From an uncultured Clostridia bacterium (GTDB lineage: Bacteria; Bacillota; Clostridia; Oscillospirales; CAG-272), in assembly GCA_947304475.1 (NCBI GenBank), contig CAMZBE010000014.1, positions 1-11,122 on the forward strand: 11,122 bases of DNA, given 5' to 3'. Numbering within the stretch: position 1 is the stretch's first letter; each line of letters starts with the position of its first letter. The notes beneath the pieces were generated by a model that was not told where the DNA came from, ran no database searches, and worked only from the letters and a program-made list of their open reading frames with translations. Shown piece by piece: positions 1 to 7,600 of this stretch. Both the position numbers and the translations under genes were made by a program.

Positions 1-153
1 AAGTCCGCCGTGTCCCACCAACTGCGTTTTCTGCGCACCAATCACCTCGTCGCGTCCCGCCGGAGCGGGAAGAATATCTTTTACCGCCTGGCGGACGATC
101 ACGTCCGCGACATCATCGAGATCGCGGTCCAGCATCTGTCCGAAGAGGACTAA
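1..153 (+). CDS. ArsR/SmtB-family metal-sensing transcriptional repressor (3' end only)
   Basis: The last 50 residues of a winged-helix repressor, open at the left edge; window base 1 is a codon start. The visible part begins in the DNA-recognition helix (SAVSHQLRFLR) and continues through the beta-wing (SRRSGKNIFYRL). The C-terminal helix carries DDH, ten residues, then HLSE. This matches the alpha-5 zinc-site pattern D-x-H-x10-H-x2-[EH] of SmtB, CzrA and ZiaR. In that family metal binding at the dimer interface releases the operator. The alpha-3 cysteine site used by CadC-type sensors would lie outside the window and cannot be judged. The genes downstream encode an HMA protein and a Zn/Cd-type P-type ATPase, which fits a Zn2+, Cd2+ or Co2+ efflux repressor. 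Family is certain; exact metal is inferred. Confidence 0.92.
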   Translation, partial: KSAVSHQLRFLRTNHLVASRRSGKNIFYRLADDHVRDIIEIAVQHLSEED

Positions 154-247
154 GCGAAACGCAGGGCGTTTCGCGCGATATGCGGGACCGCCGTCCCGCG
201 CGATCCGTTTGCCGCCAGGCGGCAAACGCGATACGCCGCGTTCGCGG
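154..247. repeat. Cluster of three strong hairpins (plus one weak) between the repressor and HMA genes
   Basis: Starting at the base after the repressor stop codon there are consecutive perfect inverted repeats. The first is 154-162 with 166-174 (GCGAAACGC, 3-base loop). The second is 182-188 with 193-199 (GCGGGAC, 4-base loop). The third is 207-216 with 218-227 (GTTTGCCGCC, arms separated by one base). A weaker 5-bp stem follows at 236-240 with 243-247. None is followed by a T-run, so they are not ordinary intrinsic terminators. They could act as mRNA-processing or stability elements that uncouple repressor from pump expression, or be a local REP-like repeat. Confidence 0.75.
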
Positions 248-252
248 AGAGA

Positions 253-276
253 TTTCAAAACGTTATTAAAATGAAA
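253..276. promoter_or_regulatory. Possible operator/promoter region upstream of the HMA gene (weak)
   Basis: This AT-rich patch stands out in GC-rich surroundings. It contains a 5-bp inverted repeat, TTTCA (253-257) and TGAAA (272-276), around an AACGTT palindrome. A poor -10-like TATTAA lies at 264-269. ArsR-family repressors bind AT-rich imperfect palindromes near their target promoters, so the position is suggestive. The arms are short and do not match a known consensus well. Confidence 0.25.
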
Positions 277-290
277 AGGGGAATAAAACA

Positions 291-509
291 ATGAAAACCA
301 AGTACTCCGTTGCCGGGCTGGACTGCCCGAACTGCGCCGCCAAACTCGAGGGGATGCTCGCCAAGACCGAGGGCATCGCGTCGGCGAAGATCAACTTCCT
401 TTCCGAGAAACTGACCGTCGAGAGCGACCTTCCGTCGGATCAATTGCTCGCCGCGATCCAAAAGACCGCGCAGGCGTTCTCCGCCAAGGTGAAGATCGAA
501 GAAGCGTAA
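291..509 (+). CDS. Small heavy-metal-associated (HMA) domain protein, probable metallochaperone
   Basis: A 72-residue soluble protein made of a single HMA fold. The metal-binding motif GLDCPNCAAKLE is near the N-terminus, with the two metal-ligating cysteines at positions 12 and 15; the acidic D-C-x-x-C form is typical of Zn/Cd-type HMA domains rather than the M-x-C-x-x-C of copper chaperones. The rest fits the beta-alpha-beta-beta-alpha-beta pattern (SAKINFLSEKLTVES, then an amphipathic helix). An AAGGGG ribosome binding site at 276-281 lies 9 bases before the ATG. The stop codon is one base before the ATPase start, so the two are co-translated. It probably supplies metal to, or regulates, the ATPase, which lacks its own N-terminal HMA domain. 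Domain assignment is firm; the partner role is inferred. Confidence 0.9.
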   Translation: MKTKYSVAGLDCPNCAAKLEGMLAKTEGIASAKINFLSEKLTVESDLPSDQLLAAIQKTAQAFSAKVKIEEA

Positions 510-510
510 A

Positions 511-2382
511 ATGAAAAAGCGTCATTCGCCCTACCTGACGCACGAGGTATGGCAGGTGATCGGGGGCGGATTGCTGCTCGTCGCCGGGATTGTAACGGAG
601 CGTCTTTCCGCGCCGTCGCCCGCCGTCCTTGCCGTCTACCTCGTCGCGCTCGCGGTTTCGGGCTGCACGGTCTGGCTTGACGCGCTGCGGGGGATCCTGC
701 GCCGCGACCTGCTGGACGAAAAGTTCCTGATGACGCTCGCCTCGGTCGGCGCGTTCGTGATCGGCAGTTACGCCGAGGGCGTCGCCGTCATGCTCTTCTT
801 CCTTGCGGGGGAGTATTTCGAGCATCAGGCGGTTCAGCGTTCGCGCAAGTCGATCCGGGGACTGATGGATCTGCGCCCCGATCGCGCGATCCGGCTCTCT
901 GCCGGCGGCGAAGAGGAGATCGACGCCGACGACCTTACGCCGGGTGAGACCGTCGTAATCCGACCGGGCGACCGCGTGCCGGTCGACTGCACCGTACTGG
1001 ACGGTACGGCGCTGATCGACGCCGCCGCCCTGACCGGGGAAGCGATTCCCGTTGAAGTCAGCCCCGGAAGCACGCTCGCAAGCGGCACGGTCTGCCAGAA
1101 CGGACGGCTGATCGCCCGCGTTGACCATATTGCCGACGAGTCGGCGGCGTCGCGCGTCCTTTCGCTCGTCGAAGAGGCGAACGAGGCGAAGTCGCGGCAG
1201 GAGAACTTCATCACTCGCTTCGCGCGCGTCTATACGCCCGCCGTCGTCCTGGCGGCGATCCTGCTCGGCGTCGGGGTGCCTCTGCTCCTGTTGGCGACGG
1301 GCAACGCCCCCGCGTGGACCGACTGGCTCCACCGCGCCCTGACCTTCCTCGTCGTGTCCTGCCCCTGCGCGCTCGTGATTTCGGTCCCCTTGAGTTTCTT
1401 CGGCGGGATCGGCGGCGCCGCCTCGGAGGGGATCCTCTTCAAGGGCGGCAACCGCATGAACGCGCTCTCGCACGTGAAAACCGTTTGCTGCGATAAGACC
1501 GGCACCCTGACCGAAGGAAAGTTCGAGGTGCGCGACGTGGTCGTCTCCGGGGAGATCGGACGCGACGAACTGCTGTCTCTTGCCGCTTCGGCGGAGCACG
1601 CTTCCACCCACCCGATCGCCGCGGCGATCCGCGCGCTCGCCCCCGACGCCCCGGTTCCGGCGTCTGTCGAGGAACGGGCGGGGAAAGGGATCGTCGCCGA
1701 GGTCGAAGGGCGAAAAGTACTCGTGGGTACGCGCAAACTGCTTTCCGACGAGGGGGTTTTCGTCCCCGACGGGATCACAGGTTCGGTTTTCGTCGCCTGC
1801 GACGGCAGGTGGATCGGTTGCTTCACGGTGGGCGACGCCCTTCGTGAAGAGAGTCGCGAAACCGTCGAACGCCTGCGTCGGCTCGGCGTAATACGGATCG
1901 GGATGCTGACCGGCGACGTCCAAGAAAACGCGCAGCCGATCTCGGATGCGCTGTCCCTTGACTTCGTTCGCGCGTCGCTGCTCCCCGACGGGAAGTACGC
2001 GGCGGTGGAAGAGTTGATCGCCGAAAAGCAGGGCGACGTCCTCTACGTCGGGGACGGCATCAACGACGCCCCGGTGATCGCCCTTGCCGATATCGGCGTC
2101 GCCATGGGCGGCGTCGGCTCGGACGCCGCGATCGAGGCGGCGGATCTGGTCATCATGTCGGATAAACTCGATCGGCTTCCGAAGGCGATCCGGATCGCCC
2201 GAAGGACGGTTTCGATCGCGCGGCAGAATATCGTGTTCGCCCTGTCGGTCAAACTCGCGATCCTGGTACTCTCCGCCGTCGGGATCAATACGAGTATGTG
2301 GCTCGCGGTCTTCGCCGACGTCGGCGTCGCCGTCCTCGCGATCCTGAACGCCATGCGCGCCCTGCGCGTCAAGAAACTGTAA
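511..2382 (+). CDS. P1B-type Zn2+/Cd2+ (Pb2+)-transporting ATPase, CadA/ZntA class, without HMA domain
   Basis: A 623-residue heavy-metal efflux pump of the inner membrane that exports divalent metal using ATP. Motifs in order: actuator TGEA (175-178), membrane CPC metal site in SCPCALVIS (C284, C286), phosphorylation site DKTGT (D328), nucleotide-binding HP (H367-P368), TGD (467-469) and hinge GDGINDAP (514-521). Lys581 in the seventh helix and Asp603 in the eighth (FADVGV) correspond to the lysine and aspartate that mark the Zn/Cd/Pb group rather than Cu pumps. Eight membrane helices are expected; the first begins near residue 14. CadA and ZntA usually carry one or more N-terminal HMA domains. 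Here the membrane part starts almost at once and the HMA domain is the separate upstream gene. ATG at 511 is one base after the HMA stop, with only a weak GAAGAAG upstream, so translational coupling is likely. Confidence 0.95.
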   Translation: MKKRHSPYLTHEVWQVIGGGLLLVAGIVTERLSAPSPAVLAVYLVALAVSGCTVWLDALRGILRRDLLDEKFLMTLASVGAFVIGSYAEGVAVMLFFLAGEYFEHQAVQRSRKSIRGLMDLRPDRAIRLSAGGEEEIDADDLTPGETVVIRPGDRVPVDCTVLDGTALIDAAALTGEAIPVEVSPGSTLASGTVCQNGRLIARVDHIADESAASRVLSLVEEANEAKSRQENFITRFARVYTPAVVLAAILLGVGVPLLLLATGNAPAWTDWLHRALTFLVVSCPCALVISVPLSFFGGIGGAASEGILFKGGNRMNALSHVKTVCCDKTGTLTEGKFEVRDVVVSGEIGRDELLSLAASAEHASTHPIAAAIRALAPDAPVPASVEERAGKGIVAEVEGRKVLVGTRKLLSDEGVFVPDGITGSVFVACDGRWIGCFTVGDALREESRETVERLRRLGVIRIGMLTGDVQENAQPISDALSLDFVRASLLPDGKYAAVEELIAEKQGDVLYVGDGINDAPVIALADIGVAMGGVGSDAAIEAADLVIMSDKLDRLPKAIRIARRTVSIARQNIVFALSVKLAILVLSAVGINTSMWLAVFADVGVAVLAILNAMRALRVKKL

Positions 2383-2387
2383 AGACA

Positions 2388-2426
2388 AAAAAGCACGCCG
2401 CCTGCAGCCGCAGGCGGCGTTTTTTT
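2388..2426. terminator. Bidirectional Rho-independent terminator between convergent operons
   Basis: A perfect 11-bp GC-rich stem (2395-2405 with 2410-2420, loop AGCC) is followed on the + strand by seven T residues (2420-2426). On the - strand it is followed by a T-rich tract (A-run 2387-2392 on +). It sits six bases after the ATPase stop codon. The stop codon of the convergent Gx gene (2425-2427) overlaps the + strand T-run, so one hairpin ends both transcripts. Confidence 0.93.
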
Positions 2427-2991
2427 ACGGATCGTTTTCCGGCGGTTCCGCCGGTTCGGCGTCCGGTTCTTTTCGCGCGGGATTCGGAAAGAGCGAGCGG
2501 GGAAGACGCGGGAGCAGGAACGCGCCGAGCAGTCCGACGGCAAGCCCCGCGACCGTACCCGAGAGCAGAAGCCACGGGAGCAGGACGGTCACGCGCGCCG
2601 TCCCGAGCAAGGGAATCGCGACGGCGATCTGCGCGAGGTTGTGGAAGACGCCGCCGAGGATACTTGCCCCGGTCAGCCCGAACAGGCGGAACTTGAACGC
2701 GAGCGCCATGACGGCGAAACTGACGGTCCCCCCCGCGAGCGAGTAGAGGAAGGATACGGGAGAACCGAACAGGAGCGCGGAGAGCGCGATCCGGAGCAGC
2801 GAGACGCAGGCGGCGGTCGGGATCCCGAGCGTGGGGAGCAGGAGCAGGGGGATCAGGTTGGCAAGTCCGATCTTCATGCCCGGGACCGGCATCGGGATAA
2901 AGGTCTCGAGATACGAGAACAGAAGCGACAGAGCGCAGAGGACGGCGGACAGCGCGACGCGCCGGGCGACCGTCGGACGGGAAGTTTTCAT
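2425..2991 (-). CDS. Gx transporter family integral membrane protein (EetB-like)
   Basis: A very hydrophobic 188-residue protein with about five or six membrane segments and a hydrophilic Pro/Glu-rich tail (about 164-188). It has the family signatures near the N-terminus, E29 then PMPVPGMKIGLAN (33-45), and later GGVFHNLAQ (113-121). The family was once annotated as heptaprenyl diphosphate synthase component I; it resembles small-molecule transporters of the ECF substrate-binding type. ATG at 2991 was chosen over an in-frame ATG at 3093: AAAGGAGG (3000-3007) lies 8 bases upstream, it gives an ATGA overlap with the preceding gene, and the extension would add only Arg/Pro-rich residues from that gene's other frame. 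Last gene of a three-gene operon. Gx proteins beside NusG-domain-II and ApbE proteins occur as eetB in flavin-based electron transfer loci. The substrate is unknown. Confidence 0.85.
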   Translation of the reverse strand: MKTSRPTVARRVALSAVLCALSLLFSYLETFIPMPVPGMKIGLANLIPLLLLPTLGIPTAACVSLLRIALSALLFGSPVSFLYSLAGGTVSFAVMALAFKFRLFGLTGASILGGVFHNLAQIAVAIPLLGTARVTVLLPWLLLSGTVAGLAVGLLGAFLLPRLPRSLFPNPARKEPDAEPAEPPENDP

Positions 2992-3356
2992 TCGTCGCCC
3001 CTCCTTTCCAGAACGATCAGGAGACGGTGGGGCGCACAGGAGATGAAATCGACGTCGGCGGCGTCTGGGGTGAGCGCGCCGTGGCGTACGCATACCCGGT
3101 TCTTGCAGTCGGCGCTCTCGACGAACACGGCGCCGTCCCGGATCACGATCCGGTTTACCCCTTCTTCACATTCGAACGGGTACTCGCAGTCGGTATCCAG
3201 CGGCAGACGCGCGATCACGTCCCCCCGGTACCGGATCACGGCGTCCCACTCGCCGTCGCCCTCTCCGCGCAAAAGAAACAGAACGAGGAACAGGACGCCG
3301 GAAACAAGCAGAAGCGAGATCAAAAGGACGGATTCCCGCCGAGAAAACAATTTCAT
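2988..3356 (-). CDS. NusG domain II-containing membrane-anchored protein (EetA-like)
   Basis: A 122-residue protein with one N-terminal transmembrane segment (about 9-29) and an exported beta-rich domain. The family signature is clear: GVNRIVIRDGAVFVESADC (66-84), then NRVCVRHG (86-93), ending in ISCAPHRLLIVL (105-116). Cysteines 84, 89 and 107 fall at the positions conserved in the family; C57 and C63 are further cysteines in the exported domain, so disulfides or a redox role are possible. The name refers to fold similarity with an inserted domain of some NusG proteins, not to a transcription role. ATGA overlaps join it to ApbE upstream and the Gx gene downstream. In electron-transfer loci this family is called EetA. 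The family is confident; the function is inferred from context. Confidence 0.85.
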   Translation of the reverse strand: MKLFSRRESVLLISLLLVSGVLFLVLFLLRGEGDGEWDAVIRYRGDVIARLPLDTDCEYPFECEEGVNRIVIRDGAVFVESADCKNRVCVRHGALTPDAADVDFISCAPHRLLIVLERRGDE

Positions 3357-4414
3357 TTTCCGCCCCCTTCCTCAAACGCGCCGAAGGCGTATTGCTCCCC
3401 GGTCTCGGTGATCCAGAGGACGGAAACGGGGGAAGAGAAGGTGGAAAGCAGCGAAACCCCCGTCTCACGGTCGAGGCAGAACAGGGCGGTCGAGAGAACG
3501 TCGGCAACCCCCGCGTCCTCCGTCAGCACCGAAACCGACGCCCAGCCGAAGGCGGCGGGGGCGTTCGTGTCGACGTCGACGACGTGGTGATAGCGCACGC
3601 CGTTCACCGTGTAGTAGCGTTGGTAAGAGCCGCTGGTCGCAAGAGACGCGGTTCCCCGCGCTTCGACCTCGCCGACCGTGCCGGCACCCGCGGGATCGCG
3701 CACCGACAGCGTCCACTTTTCTCCCGCCGCCGTACCCGAGACGCGAAGGTTGCCGCCCGCGTTGGCGGCGAAGTCGGTATAACCGAGGCGTTCGAGTTCC
3801 GAACAGATCCGCTCGGTGGCGTAGCCCTTGGCGAACGCGCCGACGTCGACCGACGAACCCGGCTCGGGAAGAAAGGCGGTACCGTCGTCCCGGTCGATCA
3901 CGAGCGTCGAGCACCCGACGGTCTCCGCAGCCCGGGAGAGTTCCTCTTCGGTCGGGACGCGGGCGTTTGCGGGATCGTCGAGCCCCGCCGTGCGGCAGGC
4001 GTGCCAGATCGAAAGCACCGGACCGAGCAGAAGATCCACCCGTCCCCCGGACGTCTCTTTTGCCGAGAGCCCGTATTCGAGCAGATCGAGCAGGCGCGGA
4101 TCGAGTTCCACCGGGGAGGAGCCCGCCGCGAGGTTCAGGGTGCGCAGGTTGTTGATCCCGTCGTATTCGTAGTAGATATCGGCGAGTTTGTCCCACGCTT
4201 CGAGCCGCTCCCGGAAGAGCGAGAAGAAGGCGTCGGCGTCGCTTTTTTTGCTTGCGTAGATCACCAGTTGCGTCGCCGTGTCGAAGGGACCGTCGATCAC
4301 GGTCGAGTAGCGTTTCGGCGCGGCAGAACAGGCGGGGAGAAGGAGCGGGAGCAGCAAAACGAAAACGAGCGCAAGACAAACGCCCGCCCGACGCGATGAC
4401 GAAAAACGCCGCAT
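3353..4414 (-). CDS. apbE: FAD:protein FMN transferase, ApbE family lipoprotein (FmnB-like)
   Basis: A 353-residue enzyme that transfers FMN from FAD to a Thr (or Ser) of target flavoproteins outside the membrane. An Arg-rich start and hydrophobic stretch (12-27) end in LLPAC with C29 as the probable lipid-modified cysteine. Family motifs are DVGAFAKGYA (190-199), NAGGN (218-222), SGSYQRYY (261-268), RYHHVVD (274-280) and ADVLSTA (304-310), where D305 and T309 match the Mg2+-binding Asp and Thr of the family. ATG at 4414 is preferred because GGGGGAG (4421-4427) lies 6 bases upstream and a -10 box lies at 4440-4445. The longer alternatives start inside or before that promoter. First gene of the operon. 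No FMN-binding (FMN_bind) target is visible in the window, so its substrate must be encoded elsewhere. Confidence 0.93.
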   Translation of the reverse strand: MRRFSSSRRAGVCLALVFVLLLPLLLPACSAAPKRYSTVIDGPFDTATQLVIYASKKSDADAFFSLFRERLEAWDKLADIYYEYDGINNLRTLNLAAGSSPVELDPRLLDLLEYGLSAKETSGGRVDLLLGPVLSIWHACRTAGLDDPANARVPTEEELSRAAETVGCSTLVIDRDDGTAFLPEPGSSVDVGAFAKGYATERICSELERLGYTDFAANAGGNLRVSGTAAGEKWTLSVRDPAGAGTVGEVEARGTASLATSGSYQRYYTVNGVRYHHVVDVDTNAPAAFGWASVSVLTEDAGVADVLSTALFCLDRETGVSLLSTFSSPVSVLWITETGEQYAFGAFEEGGGK

Positions 4415-4439
4415 AGGTCTCTCCCCCTTTTTTTCTTCC

Positions 4440-4468
4440 ATTATACTCCCGACGCCGGGAAAAAGCAA
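4440..4468 (-). promoter_or_regulatory. Sigma-A-type promoter for the apbE-NusG_II-Gx operon
   Basis: Read on the - strand, a TTGCTT -35 (4468-4463) and a perfect TATAAT -10 (4445-4440) are separated by 17 bases. Transcription would begin near 4433, giving a leader of about 19 bases before the apbE ATG at 4414. The -35 matches consensus only in its first three bases. Confidence 0.7.
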
Positions 4469-4486
4469 GAGGACGGCGCTCCCGGT

Positions 4487-4511
4487 TTTATCCGCTTTTT
4501 CGGCGGATAAA
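4487..4511. promoter_or_regulatory. 9-bp inverted repeat between divergent promoters, candidate operator
   Basis: The arms TTTATCCGC (4487-4495) and GCGGATAAA (4503-4511) are perfectly complementary around a 7-base centre (TTTTTCG). The repeat lies just upstream of the leftward -35 (4463-4468) and about 55 bases before the rightward -35 (4566). No T-run follows on either strand, which argues against a terminator. The position suits a regulator-binding site controlling one or both divergent genes. A role is inferred only from symmetry and location. Confidence 0.45.
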
Positions 4512-4565
4512 GAGGGGGGCGTTTCAAAAAAACAAGAAAAATAGGGAGAAAATCGCATGAACCTC

Positions 4566-4594
4566 TTGACTTTCGCGCCCGCGCTAATTATAAT
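4566..4594 (+). promoter_or_regulatory. Strong sigma-A promoter of the LRR_5 gene
   Basis: TTGACT (4566-4571) and TATAAT (4589-4594) are separated by 17 bases, close to a perfect housekeeping promoter. Transcription would begin near 4601. The leader of about 48 bases contains a small hairpin (GGAAG 4620-4624 with CTTCC 4630-4634) and AAGGAGG (4636-4642), 6 bases before the ATG. This predicts high expression. Confidence 0.88.
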
Positions 4595-4648
4595 GAAGAC
4601 AAGTATATCTTATTTCAGAGGAAGTTTATCTTCCGAAGGAGGACCGAT

Positions 4649-7600
4649 ATGGCAGAATGGCGTCCCGTGAGCGGAACCGAGTTTGAACCCGCGCTCGCAA
4701 AGCGGTTGAATACCTTTTTCGACCGTTTGGCGGAGAGTTATCCCGACCGCGTCGTGATCCATTTCAACCGGGATCACAAGAAACTGGCGGAGAGGGGGAC
4801 CGAACTCCGGCGGCTTGCCGGATACGGGGAAGACAACGAAAAGTTTTTCTCCGACTTCGGGTTCACCTATATCAACGCCCTGAAACAGAAAACCGATTCG
4901 CACGGTACCTACGAGGATCTGATCGCCCGACTGAAGGCGGCGTTCCCCGACGGGATCGTGTGTCTGTATCAGGCGGCGGCGTTCCGCGACGATCTGTCCT
5001 ACTTCGCCCGCAAGAAGATGCGGACCGCAAAGCAGATCCTGAAGAACGCCGGCGTTCTTCGCGACCGTCGCCCCGACGAGGTGATCCGTCCCGAGGACGA
5101 TACCGACGATTTCGACGCCCTGCCCGAAACCGAAAAGACCGCTCCGGTCGAAAAGAAAGCCGCCAAAGCCGCCGCCCCGGTCGAAAAGGAGACCGCGGCG
5201 GAAGAGCCGGCTGCCGTTGCCGTTGAAGCGCCGGCCGCAGAGGAACCGATCGCAGAGGAGCCGACCGCGGAAGAACCGATCGCGGAAGAACCGATCGCGG
5301 AAGAGGTCGCCGCCGTGCAGCCCGCCGCGGAAGAAGCGGCTGCGGAAGAGGCGGTCGAAGCCGCGCCCGCAAAAGAAGAAAAAGAAGAGGAACCGGTCGA
5401 GGAACCGGCGGCACAAGCCGCGCCGAAGACCGAAGGGGACGCCCCGATCGTCCGCGACGACGGGACCATTCCCGCCCTCGACGAGGAGAGCGACGAGCCG
5501 ACGCCGTACGCCGAGCGTTCGATCTACGGCGACGATATCCGCTACGCGCACGTAGGGGATTTCGAGTTCGAGTTGACGGGCGACGGCAAGGGTTACAGTC
5601 TGACTTATTACATGGGCGCGAGCCGCACGGTCACGATCCCCTCGGTCTGCAACGGTCTGCCCGTGACCGAGATCGGACCGAGCGCCTTCCGCAGTATCAA
5701 CAACGTCGCCGTTCTGCAGATCGAGCGGCTGATCTTGCCGAAACAACTGAAGGCGATCCGCTGCGTCTTCCGCGATTCGCCGCGCATCCGCAAGGTCGTG
5801 TTCCCCGATACGCTCGAATACGTCGAGCCCGACGCGTTCATCTACACCGACTGGGGGATGGACGACGGCAAGGAGATGACGGTCGAGGGCGCCGGACTTC
5901 TGCTCCGCGTTCACCCGCATCCCGACGACAACGGCGTTCTGCGGATCCCCGACGGGGTGCGCAACGTCTGCTGCAGTTTCCCGGCGGACGAAATGGAGCG
6001 CGTGCGGACGGTGATCCTGCCCGACTCGGTCGAGTTGATCGGTATGAACGCCTTCCGCGGGTGCGATCGGATCGAAATGGTCAAGATGGGCAATCGCGTG
6101 ACCTCGATCGGCGCGGGCGCCTTCTACGGCGACCTGTCGCTCTCGACCATCTCGCTGCCGACGTCCTTGAAATACATCGGCGACTTCGCCTTCTACAACT
6201 GCCGCTCGCTCCCCGATCTTCTGATCCCGGATTCGGTCGAGCAGGTCGGACAGAACCTGTTCGTCACGATGCGGCGCGACTTCATGATCTCGATTCCCGA
6301 ACACCTTGCCTCCGCGTTCGTCGACTGCAAGTACGCGACGCACGTCAGACGGCCCGGAGAAGAGGGCGACCTGTTCGCATCCTGCCGTCTGCGCTTCGAT
6401 TACCTCGCGGACGAGGACGCCTACCGTCTCGGCGCCTGCATCCTCGACGCCCCGACCGTGAAGATCCCCGCCGAATACCGCGGGAAACCCGTGATCGCGG
6501 TCGGGACCAACGCGTTCCGCGGTCTCTCGAACCTGCAGACCGTGATCCTGCCCGATACCGTGACGCGGATCCATTCCTGCGCTTTCCACGACTGTCCCGC
6601 GCTCTCGGCGCTCGAGATGCCGGGCGTCGAACGGATCGATTCGTTCGCCTTTGACCACCTGCCCGCGCTCGAGACGCTGACCGTCCCGGTCACCTGCGTT
6701 TCGGTCGGCTACTGCGGGATCGTGCGCGGCTGCGACGAACTGCGCCGCATCTTCCTGCACGAGGGACGCTCGTCGCTCAAAAAGACGCTCGAAAGCCGCC
6801 TGCTCGGCAGCGAGATCGAACTGGTGACCATTCCGCGTGAGGCGGGCACCAACGAGGTCTACCGGTTGCTCCGCGACGGCTCCGGGTACGAAGTTTTGCT
6901 CGGGTTCCCGGTCGGCGACTCGATCTCGGTTCCCGCAAGTTACCGCGGACTTCCCGTCAAGCGCGTCGGTCCCTACGCCTACGCCGACGGGTACGGCGTC
7001 GCCGACATCGTGCTGCCCGAGATGCTTGAGGAGATCGGCGATTCGGCGTTCCGCTACGTGAACGGTCCGATCTCGGTGACCATTCCCGACTCGGTCAAAA
7101 AGATCGAGGCGTACGCCTTCGCCGCCGGCACCGTCGCCGAAGTCAAGTTCGGTTCGGGGCTGACCTCGATCGGCGAACACGCCTTCGACCGCTGCCGTCT
7201 GGTCTCTCTGATCCTGCCCGCGGGCGTCACCGACGTCGCCCCGAACGCATTCGACGACAACCGCAATCTGGCGGTCGTTCTCGCGCCGACCGCCCTCGTT
7301 TCCGCCATTCGTCCGAGCCGGTTCGAGAAGACCGAGAAGGGCTTCGAGGCAGTTCCGATGCCGGTGCGCGTCTTCTCGGTGACCGACATCTCCGAAGACA
7401 AGAAAGAAGAGGAACTGAAGAACGCCCACTTCGATATGGTGGAGAACTCCGACGGACGCAGTTACACGGTGCGCGCCTTCATTCGCGGCGCCCTGACCGA
7501 CGTCGAGGTGCCCGCCGAATTCCGCGATCTTCCGGTCACGGCGATCGGCGAACGCGCCTTCTACGACTGCCGCGGACTGAAATCGGTCGTTCTGCCCGAC

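Noticed and set aside
391..2388. A 665-codon open frame on the - strand opposite the HMA and ATPase genes
   Set aside because: The + strand carries complete P1B ATPase motifs. The antisense product is Arg/Asp-rich, low in hydrophobics and matches no fold; it arises from GC-biased codon use.
2992..3093. Longer form of the Gx protein starting at 3093
   Set aside because: The extra 34 residues are Arg/Pro-rich and come from a second frame of the NusG_II gene. ATG 2991 has AAAGGAGG and an ATGA overlap.
2641..3590. Several + strand open frames of 187-256 codons opposite the - strand operon
   Set aside because: The - strand genes show clear family motifs and signal or membrane segments; the + strand products are Arg/Glu-rich shadows.
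4415..4558. Longer N-terminal forms of ApbE starting at 4558 or 4441
   Set aside because: They would place the start before or inside the promoter -10 and push the lipoprotein signal far from the N-terminus; ATG 4414 has the good ribosome binding site.
4557..4670. A 37-codon ORF with a ribosome-binding-like AGGGAG 8 bases upstream, overlapping the LRR_5 promoter and start
   Set aside because: The -35 and -10 boxes of the main promoter lie inside it, so the main transcript begins after its ATG. No separate upstream promoter was seen and the peptide has no recognisable features.
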